Origin: an uncultured Bacteroidales bacterium
Lineage (GTDB): Bacteria; Bacteroidota; Bacteroidia; Bacteroidales; Paludibacteraceae
Assembly (NCBI GenBank): GCA_946185835.1
Contig: CAMHKW010000012.1
Coordinates: 1 to 57,405, forward strand
Length of the DNA stretch: 57,405 nt
Direction: 5' to 3'
The position numbers were made by a program, and so were the translations under genes. Shown one piece after another: positions 33,827 to 43,169 of the stretch; within the stretch, counting starts at the first letter, position 1, and each line of letters opens with the position of its first letter. The notes under the pieces were generated by a model. The model ran no database searches and was not told the DNA's origin. It was given only the letters and a program-made list of their open reading frames with translations.

Positions 33827-34732
33827 CTATCCGAGGTTTGCGTCACCTGTCTCTTTTAACTCATCGATGACTTTGAGCAGATATTGTCCGTATTGGTTTT
33901 TGAGCATGGGTTGCGCGAGTTGACGCATCTTGTCGTCGTCGATCCATCCCATTCGGTAAGCTATACCTTCGAGGCATGCTATCTTCAGTCCCTGCCGTTT
34001 CTCTATCACCTCGACGAAAGTAGAAGCCTCACTCAGTGAGTCGTGTGTGCCGGTGTCGAGCCATGCAAAGCCCCGTGCGAGGGTCTGCACTCGGAGTTGT
34101 CCGGCTGTAAGGAACTCCTGATTGACGGTGGTGATCTCGAGCTCGCCGCGTGCCGAAGGCTTGATATGTTTGGCTACGTCGACCACTCTGTTGGGATAGA
34201 AATACAAACCCACGACGGCATAGTTGGACTTGGGATGCTCGGGTTTCTCTTCTATCGACAGGCAGTTGCCTTCGCTGTCGAACTCGGCTACGCCGTAGCG
34301 TTCGGGGTCGTTGACCCAGTAGCCGAAGACGGTGGCTTTGTTGTTTTGTTCGGCATTAAGCACTGCCTCACGCAGCATGCCCGTGAAGCCGGCACCATAG
34401 AAGATATTGTCGCCCAACACGAGGCATACCGAGTCATCGCCGATAAACTGTTCGCCGATGATGAAAGCCTGTGCTAAGCCGTCGGGCGAAGGCTGTTCGG
34501 CATATTCGAAACGCACTCCGTAGTCGCTCCCGTCACCTAACAGTCGGCGAAAGCCGGGTAGGTCTTGCGGAGTAGAGATAATCAGTATGTCGCGTATCCC
34601 GGCAAGCATAAGCGCCGAGATGGGATAATACACCATGGGTTTGTCGTAGATGGGTAGCAACTGCTTGCTCACCCCTTTGGTAATCGGGTACAGACGAGTG
34701 CCCGAACCACCGGCTAAAACGATACCTTTCAT
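33827..34732 (-). CDS. rmlA: Glucose-1-phosphate thymidylyltransferase
   Basis: 301 residues. The nucleotide-binding signature [17 protein letters not shown] (about 8-24) with [13 protein letters not shown] follows, and LGDNIFYG lies at about 107-114. It forms dTDP-glucose from dTTP and glucose 1-phosphate, the first step of the rhamnose route. It heads the rmlA-rmlC-rmlD run. The second enzyme, RmlB (dTDP-glucose 4,6-dehydratase), is not encoded in this window. Confidence 0.95.
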   Translation of the reverse strand: MKGIVLAGGSGTRLYPITKGVSKQLLPIYDKPMVYYPISALMLAGIRDILIISTPQDLPGFRRLLGDGSDYGVRFEYAEQPSPDGLAQAFIIGEQFIGDDSVCLVLGDNIFYGAGFTGMLREAVLNAEQNNKATVFGYWVNDPERYGVAEFDSEGNCLSIEEKPEHPKSNYAVVGLYFYPNRVVDVAKHIKPSARGELEITTVNQEFLTAGQLRVQTLARGFAWLDTGTHDSLSEASTFVEVIEKRQGLKIACLEGIAYRMGWIDDDKMRQLAQPMLKNQYGQYLLKVIDELKETGDANLG

Positions 34733-34873
34733 TATGTTTGTTTTTTGATGGATGCTTTAGATGATCTATATTTTCTATATGCTATAGATACTCTTGATAA
34801 TTAAAATACTATGGCTTTAACAATTATGCTATAGATGCTTTAGATGTTCTAACTATTAAAATACTATGGCTTT
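34733..34873. repeat. AT-rich repeats and a duplicated 3' end of the M3 peptidase gene
   Basis: ATTAAAATACTATGGCTTT, which covers the last codons and stop of the peptidase gene, occurs at 34855-34873 and again at 34800-34818. GATGCTTTAGAT motifs occur at 34751, 34835 and also at 33236 in the rmlC-rmlD gap. Confidence 0.8.
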
Positions 34874-37003
34874 CACGCCGTCACGTTCGAGGATGGCGTC
34901 GATGGTAGGTTCGCCTCCGCGGAAACGTTTGTAGAGTTCCATTGGGTCTTCGGTGCCACCACGTTCGAGGATATTCTTGCGGAAGAGGTCAGCCGAGGTC
35001 TTGTCGAAGATAGAGCCTCCACGCTTGCGTGCAGCGGCTTTGAATACCGAGAAGGCATCGGCATCGAGCAGTTCCGACCATTTATATCCGTAGTATCCGG
35101 CAGCATATCCGCCCGAGAAGATATGTGTGAATGCTGTCTCCATCTGCGTGTTAGGCACGAGTGGCAGTAGTTGCACCTGTGCCATAGCCTCATCGCCGAA
35201 GCGCATCACAGCCTCTTGCACCGTCAGTGCCTCGGGTGCTTGGAAGGGTTCGGTGAGGGTATGCCATGCCATATCTAAATATCCGAAGCTAAGCTGACGT
35301 GCGCAGGCATAGGCAGCGTGATAGGTCTGCGAGGCGTGCATCTTGTCGAGCAACTCTTGAGGCAGTGCCTCACCTGTCAGATAATGCTTGGCAAAGGTGT
35401 CGAGAAACTCCTTCTCGTCGATGAAGTTCTCGTTGAACTGTGAAGGCAGCTCTACGAAGTCGCGTGGCACGTTCGTGCCCGACATCGAGGAGTACTGACA
35501 CTGGGTGAGCATGCCGTGCAGGCCGTGTCCGAACTCATGCAAGAAGGTGCGCACCTCGTCGTAGGTAAGCAGTGCCGGCTTATCGTCAGTGGCACGGGTG
35601 AAGTTCATCACGTTGACGATATGCGGACGTGAGTTTTTCTTACCTTCCATCCATTGCGGTTTGAAGTCGTTCATCCATGCGCCTCCGCGTTTGCCGTCAC
35701 GCGGGTGGAAGTCGCAGTAATATACGGCAAGATACTTACCTTTCTCGTCGAACACCTCATAAGCTGACACTTCAGGGTTGTAGACCTGTATGTTTTTATT
35801 CTCTTTGAAGGTGATGCCATACAGACGTTTAGCCAGTCCGAACACACCTTTCTTCACGTTCTCGAGTTCGAAATAGGGTCTGAGGTCATCGTCGGTGATA
35901 GAATACTTCTCGGCTTTGAGTTTTTTCGAGTAGTAGCTCCAGTCCCATGGTTGCAGCTTGGCGTATAGTCCGTGCTCGGTAGCATACTGCTGCAGCTCTT
36001 CAGCTTCTTTTCTTGCCACGGGCATATAAGCATCGCGCATCTGGTCGAGCAGACGATACACGCTTTCTTTGTTTTTTGCCATCGTCTTAACAAGTGCCTT
36101 GTCGGCATAGCAGTCTTTGCCAAACAGTCGGGCGAGCTGAAGACGTGTATTGGCGATGTCGACGATGACGGCGGTATTGTCGAACTCGCCACCTATACAG
36201 CGTGAGTTATATGCGGTATACAGCTCGCGACGTATGTCGCGGTTGTCGCAGTCTTGCATCACGGGGATATAGGTCGTAGGCTTGAGGTTGAGCAGGTAGC
36301 CGTCGAGTCCTTTAGCCTCAGCGTTTTTGCGAAGCATCTTCTTGGTGTCGTCGTTCAGTCCGGCAAGCTGCGACTCATCGGTCAGCAGCATCGACCAGGC
36401 GTTGGTGGCTTTCAGCACGTTCTGTCCGAACTGCAGGGTGAGTTGCGACAGACGCGACGAGAGCTGACGGTATGTCTCTTTGTCCTCGGGCGAGAGGTTG
36501 GCACCGTTGTTGGCGAAGCTGTCGTATATGTCTTGCAACATCTTCTGCTGCTCTTTGGTGAGTTTGAGTTTGTCGCGCTGGTCGTATACAGCCTTGATAC
36601 GTTTGAACAGACCTTCGTTCAGGCGTATCGCCGACGAATACTCCGACATCTTAGGCGAGAGTTCCATCTCTAACTTCTGCAACTCATCGTTGGTCTCGGC
36701 ATTGGTGAGGTTATAGAAACACGAAGCCACCACCGAGAGCAGCTGCCCCGACTTCTCATAAGCCTCTATGGTATTGGCGAAAGTGGGGGCTTTGGGGTTG
36801 TTGACGATGACGTCGATCTCAGCAAGCCCCTGACGCATACCTTCTTCGAAGGCAGGCATATAGTCGGAAATTTTGATTTCGTTGAAAGGATAAGTTCCGC
36901 GCGGAGTAGTCCAGTTTTTGTAGTTGAAAAACGGATTCGTCTGTGCACCAACAGTGATAGTAGTTGCCGCAAGTGCCATAATTACAATCGATTTAAGTTT
37001 CAT
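34856..37003 (-). CDS. dcp: M3-family zinc peptidase (peptidyl-dipeptidase Dcp-like)
   Basis: 715 residues with a signal peptide (MKLKSIVIMALAATTITVGA, about 20 residues), so the enzyme is probably periplasmic. The zinc motif HEFGH lies at about residue 490 (TFLHEFGHGLHGML), with a downstream conserved FVELPSQFNENF containing the third ligand. M3 peptidases of this type (Dcp, oligopeptidase A) cleave short peptides. The gene begins 13 nt after the T9SS-cargo gene (37017-38357) and is probably co-transcribed with it. Its 3' end is partly duplicated in the following gap. Confidence 0.94.
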   Translation of the reverse strand: MKLKSIVIMALAATTITVGAQTNPFFNYKNWTTPRGTYPFNEIKISDYMPAFEEGMRQGLAEIDVIVNNPKAPTFANTIEAYEKSGQLLSVVASCFYNLTNAETNDELQKLEMELSPKMSEYSSAIRLNEGLFKRIKAVYDQRDKLKLTKEQQKMLQDIYDSFANNGANLSPEDKETYRQLSSRLSQLTLQFGQNVLKATNAWSMLLTDESQLAGLNDDTKKMLRKNAEAKGLDGYLLNLKPTTYIPVMQDCDNRDIRRELYTAYNSRCIGGEFDNTAVIVDIANTRLQLARLFGKDCYADKALVKTMAKNKESVYRLLDQMRDAYMPVARKEAEELQQYATEHGLYAKLQPWDWSYYSKKLKAEKYSITDDDLRPYFELENVKKGVFGLAKRLYGITFKENKNIQVYNPEVSAYEVFDEKGKYLAVYYCDFHPRDGKRGGAWMNDFKPQWMEGKKNSRPHIVNVMNFTRATDDKPALLTYDEVRTFLHEFGHGLHGMLTQCQYSSMSGTNVPRDFVELPSQFNENFIDEKEFLDTFAKHYLTGEALPQELLDKMHASQTYHAAYACARQLSFGYLDMAWHTLTEPFQAPEALTVQEAVMRFGDEAMAQVQLLPLVPNTQMETAFTHIFSGGYAAGYYGYKWSELLDADAFSVFKAAARKRGGSIFDKTSADLFRKNILERGGTEDPMELYKRFRGGEPTIDAILERDGVKAIVF

Positions 37004-37016
37004 ATCTTAGTGTTAT

Positions 37017-38357
37017 TTAGTTACCTTTTATTATTTTCACCGTCGAGCTGTTGTTGCCTGACGTGCGCAACACATAGATGCCGTCGCTCAGGTCATTTAG
37101 GTCGAGTGAGACATGCGTGGCTGTTGCCTTCGTCGAAAGCAGCAGCTTGCCGGTCAGGTCGTAAACGCCGATAGTAGTATTGTCAGCCCTCTCGAGGTCG
37201 ACATACAGGGTGTTGATGACGGGATTAGGGTATGCCGAGACGGTGGTAGCTGCCGTCACCGAAGGCAGAACGGTATACAGACGACTGCCATACACCACCT
37301 TCAGGTTTCTTCCTTTTTTCTGAGGCAGGTTATGCTGCTTGAGGAAGTCGATCTCGAATGGCATATCGGCTTGTATGTCACGTCCCCAGAACGACGACGT
37401 CACCTCAGCCTCTATAATATTGTTGCCATAGGTATAGTTCACTTGCAGCATGTCACGCCATTGGCTGTGTATCGGCTCTTGCCACAAGAGCAGTGCCGGT
37501 GCTAAGGTCTCGCTGTATGAATACAGATAATGTTCGCGGTTCTTCCAGAACATGTCAGCCCACACGTTACCCACAAGCTCGTTGAGCAGGTTCGAGGAGT
37601 AGTTCATCTGCGCCGACTGCTGCATCACCCACCCCATACCTTTCGGTGTCTGCTTGTAGTTTTCCACTGTCTGATAAGCGGTATTCCTACTTTCGGGGTC
37701 GAGATGCGACGTGAACCGCATCAGGTGTTGCCGGTCAGCCTCACCTGCGAGCTTGGCGTCGAGCACCGCCACCTTGGCTGACTGACTGCTATCGAACGAG
37801 AGACGGTACTCGGAATACTGATTGGCAGCGGCACCGTCGGTCAGTGTTACTATCAGCTCCGACAATTCACTGCCGTTGTCAGCACAACGATAGGTATAAG
37901 CCACCGTGTTGCTTGTGCCATCGGTCTGAGTAACTACCTGCGTGGGTAACAACTTATTACAACTCTGCACATACGTCGTCGTCACGCTGCGCAGCAATCT
38001 GCCTGCCGACTCCACATCGTAATAACGTTCGACAGTCTGAGCAATGTCGGTGCCGGAGTATGAAAAACTCACCTGCACCTCGGTCTGCCAGCCGGCATCG
38101 GTATACACCTCGTGGTTCTCACCGATCATGACGTCGTCATCGAAAGCACGAGCTATACGACGCGACGGCAACCAGTCACTTCCCGATTGCACATACTCCA
38201 TCTCCACCACGAAATTATTGCGTTGGTCGAAGATATACTGATACTTATACTCACCTTGAGTAGTAGTGAGATATATTTCTCTCACATCATCGGCACAGAC
38301 CATAATAGGCAACATGCCGACCATCAAAATCGCTAAAAAAAGGATATATCGTTTCAC
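37017..38357 (-). CDS. Exported protein with T9SS type A sorting domain
   Basis: 446 residues starting at GTG, with a signal peptide (about 1-22, MKRYILFLAILMVGMLPIMV). The central part (about 23-350) is beta-rich, with repeated Y-x-Y-x-Y type strands, and has no recognised domain. The C-terminal 80 residues form a T9SS type A sorting domain (SAYPNPVINTLYVDL, GVYDLTGKLL, LSDGIYVLRTSGNNSSTVKI). It is expected to be exported across the outer membrane and cleaved or anchored. The predicted promoter lies so close to the start that the mRNA may be leaderless. It precedes the M3 peptidase gene. Confidence 0.88.
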   Translation of the reverse strand: MKRYILFLAILMVGMLPIMVCADDVREIYLTTTQGEYKYQYIFDQRNNFVVEMEYVQSGSDWLPSRRIARAFDDDVMIGENHEVYTDAGWQTEVQVSFSYSGTDIAQTVERYYDVESAGRLLRSVTTTYVQSCNKLLPTQVVTQTDGTSNTVAYTYRCADNGSELSELIVTLTDGAAANQYSEYRLSFDSSQSAKVAVLDAKLAGEADRQHLMRFTSHLDPESRNTAYQTVENYKQTPKGMGWVMQQSAQMNYSSNLLNELVGNVWADMFWKNREHYLYSYSETLAPALLLWQEPIHSQWRDMLQVNYTYGNNIIEAEVTSSFWGRDIQADMPFEIDFLKQHNLPQKKGRNLKVVYGSRLYTVLPSVTAATTVSAYPNPVINTLYVDLERADNTTIGVYDLTGKLLLSTKATATHVSLDLNDLSDGIYVLRTSGNNSSTVKIIKGN

Positions 38358-38361
38358 GTTG

Positions 38362-38392
38362 CAAATGTAATGTTTTTTTTTGAATTACGCAA
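38362..38392 (-). promoter_or_regulatory. Promoter overlapping the start of the T9SS-cargo gene
   Basis: Minus-strand TTG (38392-38390), 20-nt spacer, TACATTTG (38369-38362). Only 4 nt separate it from the GTG at 38357, so transcription would start at or next to the start codon. Confidence 0.65.
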
Positions 38393-38433
38393 TTTTCGGG
38401 CGTTTTTTAGAGAAAAGGGAAAGACATCTTTTC

Positions 38434-38553
38434 GAAATACCGGAATATCGAGATTTCGTGATTTCGGGATTTCGAGATTTCGAGATTTCAAGATGTCGTG
38501 ATTTCGAGATATCGGGATTTCGGGATATCGGGATTTCGAGATTTCGGGATTTC
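38434..38553. repeat. Fifteen-unit octamer array (GNGATNTC)
   Basis: Fifteen contiguous 8-bp units without indels: mostly GAGATTTC and GGGATTTC, with GTGATTTC, GAGATATC, GGGATATC, AAGATGTC. Positions 2 and 6 vary most and GAT..C is nearly constant. It lies between the T9SS-cargo promoter and the terminator of the Ser/Arg repeat gene. Confidence 0.93.
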
Positions 38554-38554
38554 G

Positions 38555-38591
38555 AAAAAAAAAAGATGGCACTTCCTGATGCCATCTTTTT
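38555..38591 (-). terminator. Terminator of the Ser/Arg repeat protein gene
   Basis: A 12-bp stem AAAAAGATGGCA (38560-38571) with TGCCATCTTTTT (38580-38591), 8-nt loop, and a T run on the minus strand beyond 38560. Confidence 0.85.
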
Positions 38592-38629
38592 GCTTGAATG
38601 TATCCTTTTCGTCTGAATTCGATTTCAGA

Positions 38630-40219
38630 TTATCTTCGTGTCGTTCCTCCTCCGCCGCGGGAGACTGAACCTCCGCCGCCGCGAGAGACTGAACCTCCGC
38701 CACCGCGGGAGACAGAACCTCCGCCGCCTCCACGATAACCCGACGAACTGGAGCCGCTGCTACGATAACCCGACGAACTGGAGCCGCTGCTACGATAACC
38801 TGACGAACTCGAGCCGCTGCTACGATAGCCTGACGAGCTGGAGCCGCTGCTACGATAACCCGATGAGCTGCTTCGAGATACTGACGAGCCTCTGCTACGT
38901 GATACCGAAGAGCCCGAAGCGTTACGTGAGCCGGAGCTGTATGAAGAGCTGCTACGCGTCGACGAAGCTGATGAGCTGCGAGTGGCGGTGGCACTGCTTA
39001 CCGACGAGCTGCGAGTGGCGGTGGCGCTGCCTACCGACGAGCTACGAGTGGCGGTGGCGCTGTTAGCCGACGAGCTGCGGGTAGCGGTAGAAGCAGGGCG
39101 AGTGGCTTGTGCCGAGCCTGCGGCACGCGTGGCAGTACTTGCTGATGCCGAGCGCGATACCGAGCTTACCGACGACTGACGCGAGGTGGTGGCAGAAGCA
39201 GCACGTGAGGTGGTGGCTGCCGAGCGAGAACCGGTCTGTGCTGTTGCAGAGCGGCTTACGGCAGACGCCGAGCGGGTAGCCGTGCCGGCAGATGCCGAGC
39301 GCGAAGCGCCATTGGCAGCGGTACGCGAGCCTGCCGAGGCAGAGCGTGAGGCGGTGGCAGCCGAAGCCGAACGACGTATGTTGGCGCTTCCGAAAGTGCG
39401 TTCTCCGGCAGACATCGAAGTCGAACGAGTCGCCGAGGCTCCGCCGCGCCCCATCGACGAACGAGGTTGCAAGTCGCGAGCGTTGGTAACCTTACGAGAG
39501 GAGTTGCGCGAGGCAAAACTCTTCTCAGGATGCAACACAGCGTAGTCGTGACGAGCATCCGGACGGTTGAGCGACGCAAAATGGTGGTCTACATGATGGG
39601 GATGACGGAAACTGCAATACGGATGCATGTGATGGAACGAATATATGTGGTGCCAATAGTCGTGTACCATCCAGCAGTCAGCTGCATACCACCAACTCGG
39701 ATAATAAGCCCAGAAGAAAGGTGAGAAATAGAAGGGATGATAACTATATATTCCCCAGAAATAGTCGTAGATGATAGGTTTGGTGATATACACGGGTTCG
39801 ATCACGTAGTTGACGCCATAGACATACTCATCGCCTACCACTTGCACACTGACTTGCTGATTTTCGTCACGCTCGAGATAGATAGATGCTACATCTTGGT
39901 AGATGTCTTTTGCCAATACAGCCTGCACGAGGACTATATGCACATCGTCTACAGCCGACTCCACCACACGCAGGTAGTCAACGAGTCCGTCACCATTGAG
40001 GTCGAGGTTCGAGATACGAGCATCGACGTCGTTGATTTTCTTCTCAAACTCCTCAAGGTTAGCCGACTCAGCGAAGATGGTAGCCACAGCTTTCAAGTCG
40101 AGGTTTGCAGATATATCTGCATCGGTAGCTGTAACGGTGACAGTCTCATCGGCACGTAAGGTAAGCGAGCTACATAGTGCCAACAAGCTTACAAGAAAGA
40201 GAGAGAGACGTGTTTTCAT
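38630..40219 (-). CDS. Exported protein with EF-hand-like motif and long Ser/Arg/Ala repeat tail
   Basis: 529 residues. A signal peptide (about 1-23) is followed by an alpha/beta domain (about 25-145) that contains a calcium-loop-like LDLNGDGLVDYLRV (about 73-86). A patch very rich in Tyr, Trp, His and Phe (about 150-220) comes next, then a Ser/Arg/Ala/Thr low-complexity tail (about 235-529). The tail ends with five copies of a 10-residue unit (SSGSSSSGYR type) and four of GGGGSVSR. The DNA behind the 10-residue unit is a 30-bp tandem repeat at about 38750-38875. No known enzyme is recognised. It is likely periplasmic or surface-exposed; the basic, Ser-rich tail suggests a cell-wall or polyanion interaction, but that is speculation. 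Confidence 0.85.
   Translation of the reverse strand: MKTRLSLFLVSLLALCSSLTLRADETVTVTATDADISANLDLKAVATIFAESANLEEFEKKINDVDARISNLDLNGDGLVDYLRVVESAVDDVHIVLVQAVLAKDIYQDVASIYLERDENQQVSVQVVGDEYVYGVNYVIEPVYITKPIIYDYFWGIYSYHPFYFSPFFWAYYPSWWYAADCWMVHDYWHHIYSFHHMHPYCSFRHPHHVDHHFASLNRPDARHDYAVLHPEKSFASRNSSRKVTNARDLQPRSSMGRGGASATRSTSMSAGERTFGSANIRRSASAATASRSASAGSRTAANGASRSASAGTATRSASAVSRSATAQTGSRSAATTSRAASATTSRQSSVSSVSRSASASTATRAAGSAQATRPASTATRSSSANSATATRSSSVGSATATRSSSVSSATATRSSSASSTRSSSSYSSGSRNASGSSVSRSRGSSVSRSSSSGYRSSGSSSSGYRSSGSSSSGYRSSGSSSSGYRSSGSSSSGYRGGGGGSVSRGGGGSVSRGGGGSVSRGGGGTTRR
38655..38880 (-). repeat. In-frame tandem repeats at the 3' end of the Ser/Arg repeat gene
   Basis: 24-bp units (about 38655-38740) encode GGGGSVSR and 30-bp units (about 38750-38875) encode the SSGYR decapeptide. 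Both preserve the reading frame. Confidence 0.85.
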
Positions 40220-40305
40220 AATCGTAAGAATTTAGAGAGTTACTATTCACAAAAACATATACAATTATTGTGCCAAATTGTCCAAGATAATGAAAACAAA
40301 ATTTC

Positions 40306-40345
40306 GGAACATCGGAATACCACAATACCGAAACTCCGAAATCAA
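40306..40345. repeat. Short degenerate octamer array downstream of ribBA
   Basis: Five units: GGAACATC, GGAATACC, ACAATACC, GAAACTCC, GAAATCAA. It is the most decayed of the arrays. No terminator with a clear T run was found here. Confidence 0.65.
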
Positions 40346-40349
40346 AGTC

Positions 40350-41546
40350 TCACACGAGTCGGAGGTCGTGGTGCATCTTATCTTTCTTGGTACGCATGTA
40401 GCGGATATTGTACTTGTTAGGTTCTATTTCTATCGGCACGTTTTCCACTATCTGTATACCATAACTCTCGAGTCCGATACGTTTGACGGGGTTATTAGTC
40501 ATCAGTCTAAGTTTCCGGGCACCTATACTTCTGAGTATCTGTGCTCCTACGCCATAGTCACGTTCGTCGGGGTCGAAGCCGAGGTGCACGTTAGCCTCTA
40601 CGGTATCGAGTCCTTGTTCTTGCAGTTTGTAGGCGCGTATCTTATTCATCAGCCCGATGCCACGACCTTCTTGGTTCATATACACTATCACGCCTTTCCC
40701 TTCCTGCTCTATCATCTGCATGGCTTTGTGCAGCTGTTCACCACATTCGCAGCGCATCGAACCGAAGATGTCGCCGGTCATGCACGACGAGTGCACCCGA
40801 CACAAGACGGGTTCGTCGTCAGCCCACTCGCCTTTCACCAAGGCTATGTGTTCCAGCCCGTTAGAGATCTGTCGGAAAGGTGTGAGCATGAAGTTGCCAT
40901 AGCGTGTAGGCAGGTGCACCGTCTCGCCTCGCTCGATGAGCGACTCGGACTGCAGCCTATAGGCTATGAGGTCTTTGATGGATATGAGTTTGAGGTCGAA
41001 CTGCCGTGCCACCTCCTCGAGTTGGGGCAGGCGCGCCATAGTCCCGTCTTCGTTCATTATCTCTATCAGAGCGGCAGCGGGTTGCAGTCCGGCAAGCCGG
41101 GCGAGGTCGATGGCAGCCTCGGTATGCCCGGCACGCCGAAGCACTCCGCGCGAACGGGCATAAAGGGGGTTGATATGCCCGGGACGACCGAAGTCCGACG
41201 GTTTGGAGTTGGGGTCGGCAAGAGCACGGATGGTGGCAGCTCTGTCGTGAGCCGACACACCGGTGGTGCACCCCTCAAGCAAATCGACGGTGACGGTAAA
41301 AGGAGTCCCCAGCATCGACGTGTTGTTTGCCACCTGATGGCTCAGTTCGAGTTCCTGACAACGCTCCTCAGGCAACGGTGCACACAGCACACCACGACCA
41401 TGGTGCAGCATGAAATTAACCTTCTCGGGGGTTATCTTTTCGGCGGCAACAATGAAGTCACCCTCGTTTTCACGATCCTCGTCGTCGACCACGATGACGA
41501 AACGTCCTTCTTTGAAATCGGCTATTGCTTCGGGTATAGTATTCAT
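40350..41546 (-). CDS. ribBA: Bifunctional 3,4-DHBP synthase / GTP cyclohydrolase II
   Basis: 398 residues. The N-terminal half has the DHBP synthase acidic loop [14 protein letters not shown] (about 19-32) and [10 protein letters not shown]. The C-terminal half has the GTP cyclohydrolase II zinc motif [21 protein letters not shown] (Cys residues at about 251-264) and NQEGRGIGL. Together they supply both entry steps of riboflavin synthesis, from ribulose 5-phosphate and GTP. It follows the LptF/LptG gene by 19 nt, so it is read from an upstream promoter; no FMN riboswitch is visible before it. Confidence 0.96.
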   Translation of the reverse strand: MNTIPEAIADFKEGRFVIVVDDEDRENEGDFIVAAEKITPEKVNFMLHHGRGVLCAPLPEERCQELELSHQVANNTSMLGTPFTVTVDLLEGCTTGVSAHDRAATIRALADPNSKPSDFGRPGHINPLYARSRGVLRRAGHTEAAIDLARLAGLQPAAALIEIMNEDGTMARLPQLEEVARQFDLKLISIKDLIAYRLQSESLIERGETVHLPTRYGNFMLTPFRQISNGLEHIALVKGEWADDEPVLCRVHSSCMTGDIFGSMRCECGEQLHKAMQMIEQEGKGVIVYMNQEGRGIGLMNKIRAYKLQEQGLDTVEANVHLGFDPDERDYGVGAQILRSIGARKLRLMTNNPVKRIGLESYGIQIVENVPIEIEPNKYNIRYMRTKKDKMHHDLRLV

Positions 41547-41565
41547 ATCTTAATGTTTTAATGTT

Positions 41566-43071
41566 CTAACGATTTGCCTTGAATTTACGTTTTGCTTGTT
41601 TGGCTTTTTTCAGTGTCCATTCCTTCAGTCTGTCGAACTGCTTTACCCACGCTTCGGGGTTGAGCAGCGCCGAGTCGGTGGCAGCCTTGTAGGTTAGGAA
41701 GATACCTATCGGCAACAACACCGCCGACGAGAGCCACATGCCTGCCCACGTGGGCCACAAAGCCTCGCGCGCCATCTTAAAGCCGGTGTTGTCGATGATA
41801 TAATAGATGATAAACATCACCACCGAGATGACCACCGGTGCTCCGAGTCCGCCTTTTCTGATGATAGCACCAAGAGGCGCACCGATGAAAAAGAATATCA
41901 GGCAAGCGAAAGCAAGAGTGAACTTACGATGCAGCTCGATAGCATGTTTGCGTATATAACGCTGCGAGTCGTCGAGCAACAGCGCGTTGTATTCTATCTG
42001 GTCGCCTTGCGACTTGGCTTTGTCGATAGCCGTGCGCAAAGCATTTTGCTGCTGCGTCGGCGTCAAGGTGGCGAATAGCGAGTCTACATCTTTGCCCTTG
42101 GGATGCGGGTTGGTAGCCAACTGCACCGAGTCAAGCAGCTGCCGCCCCGTCTGGCGGTCGCGTGCGAAATACTTATGCTTGACAAGGTCCATACTCTGGT
42201 CGTAAGACCGGGAATGAGCTATCACCTTCACCGAGTCGATCGAACGGACGAGCTCAGCTGCGTTTTTTGCCACATGCTGGTCGCGCAGCACCGACTCGTC
42301 GTAACGGTTGAAGTCGGTATCGAAGTCGATGAGCATCACCTTCTTAGAGAAGGTCTCACGACGATAAGGTATCTGCTCTTGCTTCGAGCTCTGCTTTTTC
42401 TGCTGCTGTTTGAGGTTCTCGAACGACTCACCATTATATAACTCAAGCTGCAGATACTTGTTGTCGGCTGTGAAATATATCTTACCCGAGTCGGCAAGCA
42501 TCACGGTGGAGTTCTTAAACCCTTCCGACAGGTCGTAGATAATCAGGTCGTAGAGTGTACCTTCTTTACTTTTTTTGCCCACGTAGATGTTATATCCGCT
42601 GATGCCGTCGTAGAATTCACCAACGGGGATGTCGAGTTCGGGCGACTTCTGACGGAGCGAAAAAATCAGCGTCCATAGTTTGACTTGCGAGCGCGGTAAC
42701 ACATAGTTAGAGAAGAAGAAAGCGCCGACACTTATCAAGGCGATGGTGATGGTGAGCGGCCGCATAATACGAAACAGCGACACACCGGCCGACTTCATTG
42801 CCGTAAGCTCGAACTTCTCACCTAAGTTTCCAAACGTAATCAGCGATGCCAGCAAGATGGCAAGAGGCAAGGCAAGAGGCACCACCGTGACGGCTGCATA
42901 TATGAAAAACTCGGCAAGCACCGAGACCTCTACACCTTTGCCTACCAAGTCGTTGACATGCATCCACAGGAACTGCATCAATAGTATAAACACGCAGATG
43001 AGAAAGGTCATCAGAAAAAGCCCCATAAATATCAGGAGCATGTAGCTGTCTATACGTTTCAGTATCCTCAT
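41566..43071 (-). CDS. LptF/LptG-family permease
   Basis: 501 residues from the ATG at 43071 (MRILKRIDSYMLLIFMG); the open frame extends 13 codons upstream with a polar stretch that does not fit the family. Membrane segments lie near the N-terminus (about 12-32, 55-80, 100-118) and three near the C-terminus (about 375-480), with a periplasmic part between: the layout of YjgP/YjgQ (LptF or LptG). These export lipopolysaccharide together with LptB. Which of the two it is cannot be told. It lies between cdd and ribBA. Confidence 0.9.
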   Translation of the reverse strand: MRILKRIDSYMLLIFMGLFLMTFLICVFILLMQFLWMHVNDLVGKGVEVSVLAEFFIYAAVTVVPLALPLAILLASLITFGNLGEKFELTAMKSAGVSLFRIMRPLTITIALISVGAFFFSNYVLPRSQVKLWTLIFSLRQKSPELDIPVGEFYDGISGYNIYVGKKSKEGTLYDLIIYDLSEGFKNSTVMLADSGKIYFTADNKYLQLELYNGESFENLKQQQKKQSSKQEQIPYRRETFSKKVMLIDFDTDFNRYDESVLRDQHVAKNAAELVRSIDSVKVIAHSRSYDQSMDLVKHKYFARDRQTGRQLLDSVQLATNPHPKGKDVDSLFATLTPTQQQNALRTAIDKAKSQGDQIEYNALLLDDSQRYIRKHAIELHRKFTLAFACLIFFFIGAPLGAIIRKGGLGAPVVISVVMFIIYYIIDNTGFKMAREALWPTWAGMWLSSAVLLPIGIFLTYKAATDSALLNPEAWVKQFDRLKEWTLKKAKQAKRKFKANR

Positions 43072-43169
43072 TATATGTACAAAACAATCACGTTGGCGCT
43101 GACGCGTCAATCGTTTTCTCGTAGATTATATTATCCCCCGGACATTTCGGCGGGGACTATAGCGTCGTA

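Noticed and set aside
40278..41561. A 427-codon open frame opposite ribBA
   Set aside because: The minus strand carries complete RibB and RibA motifs; the opposite frame is a by-product of its codon bias.
41547..41565. FMN riboswitch before ribBA
   Set aside because: Only 19 nt separate ribBA from the upstream gene, too short for the aptamer.
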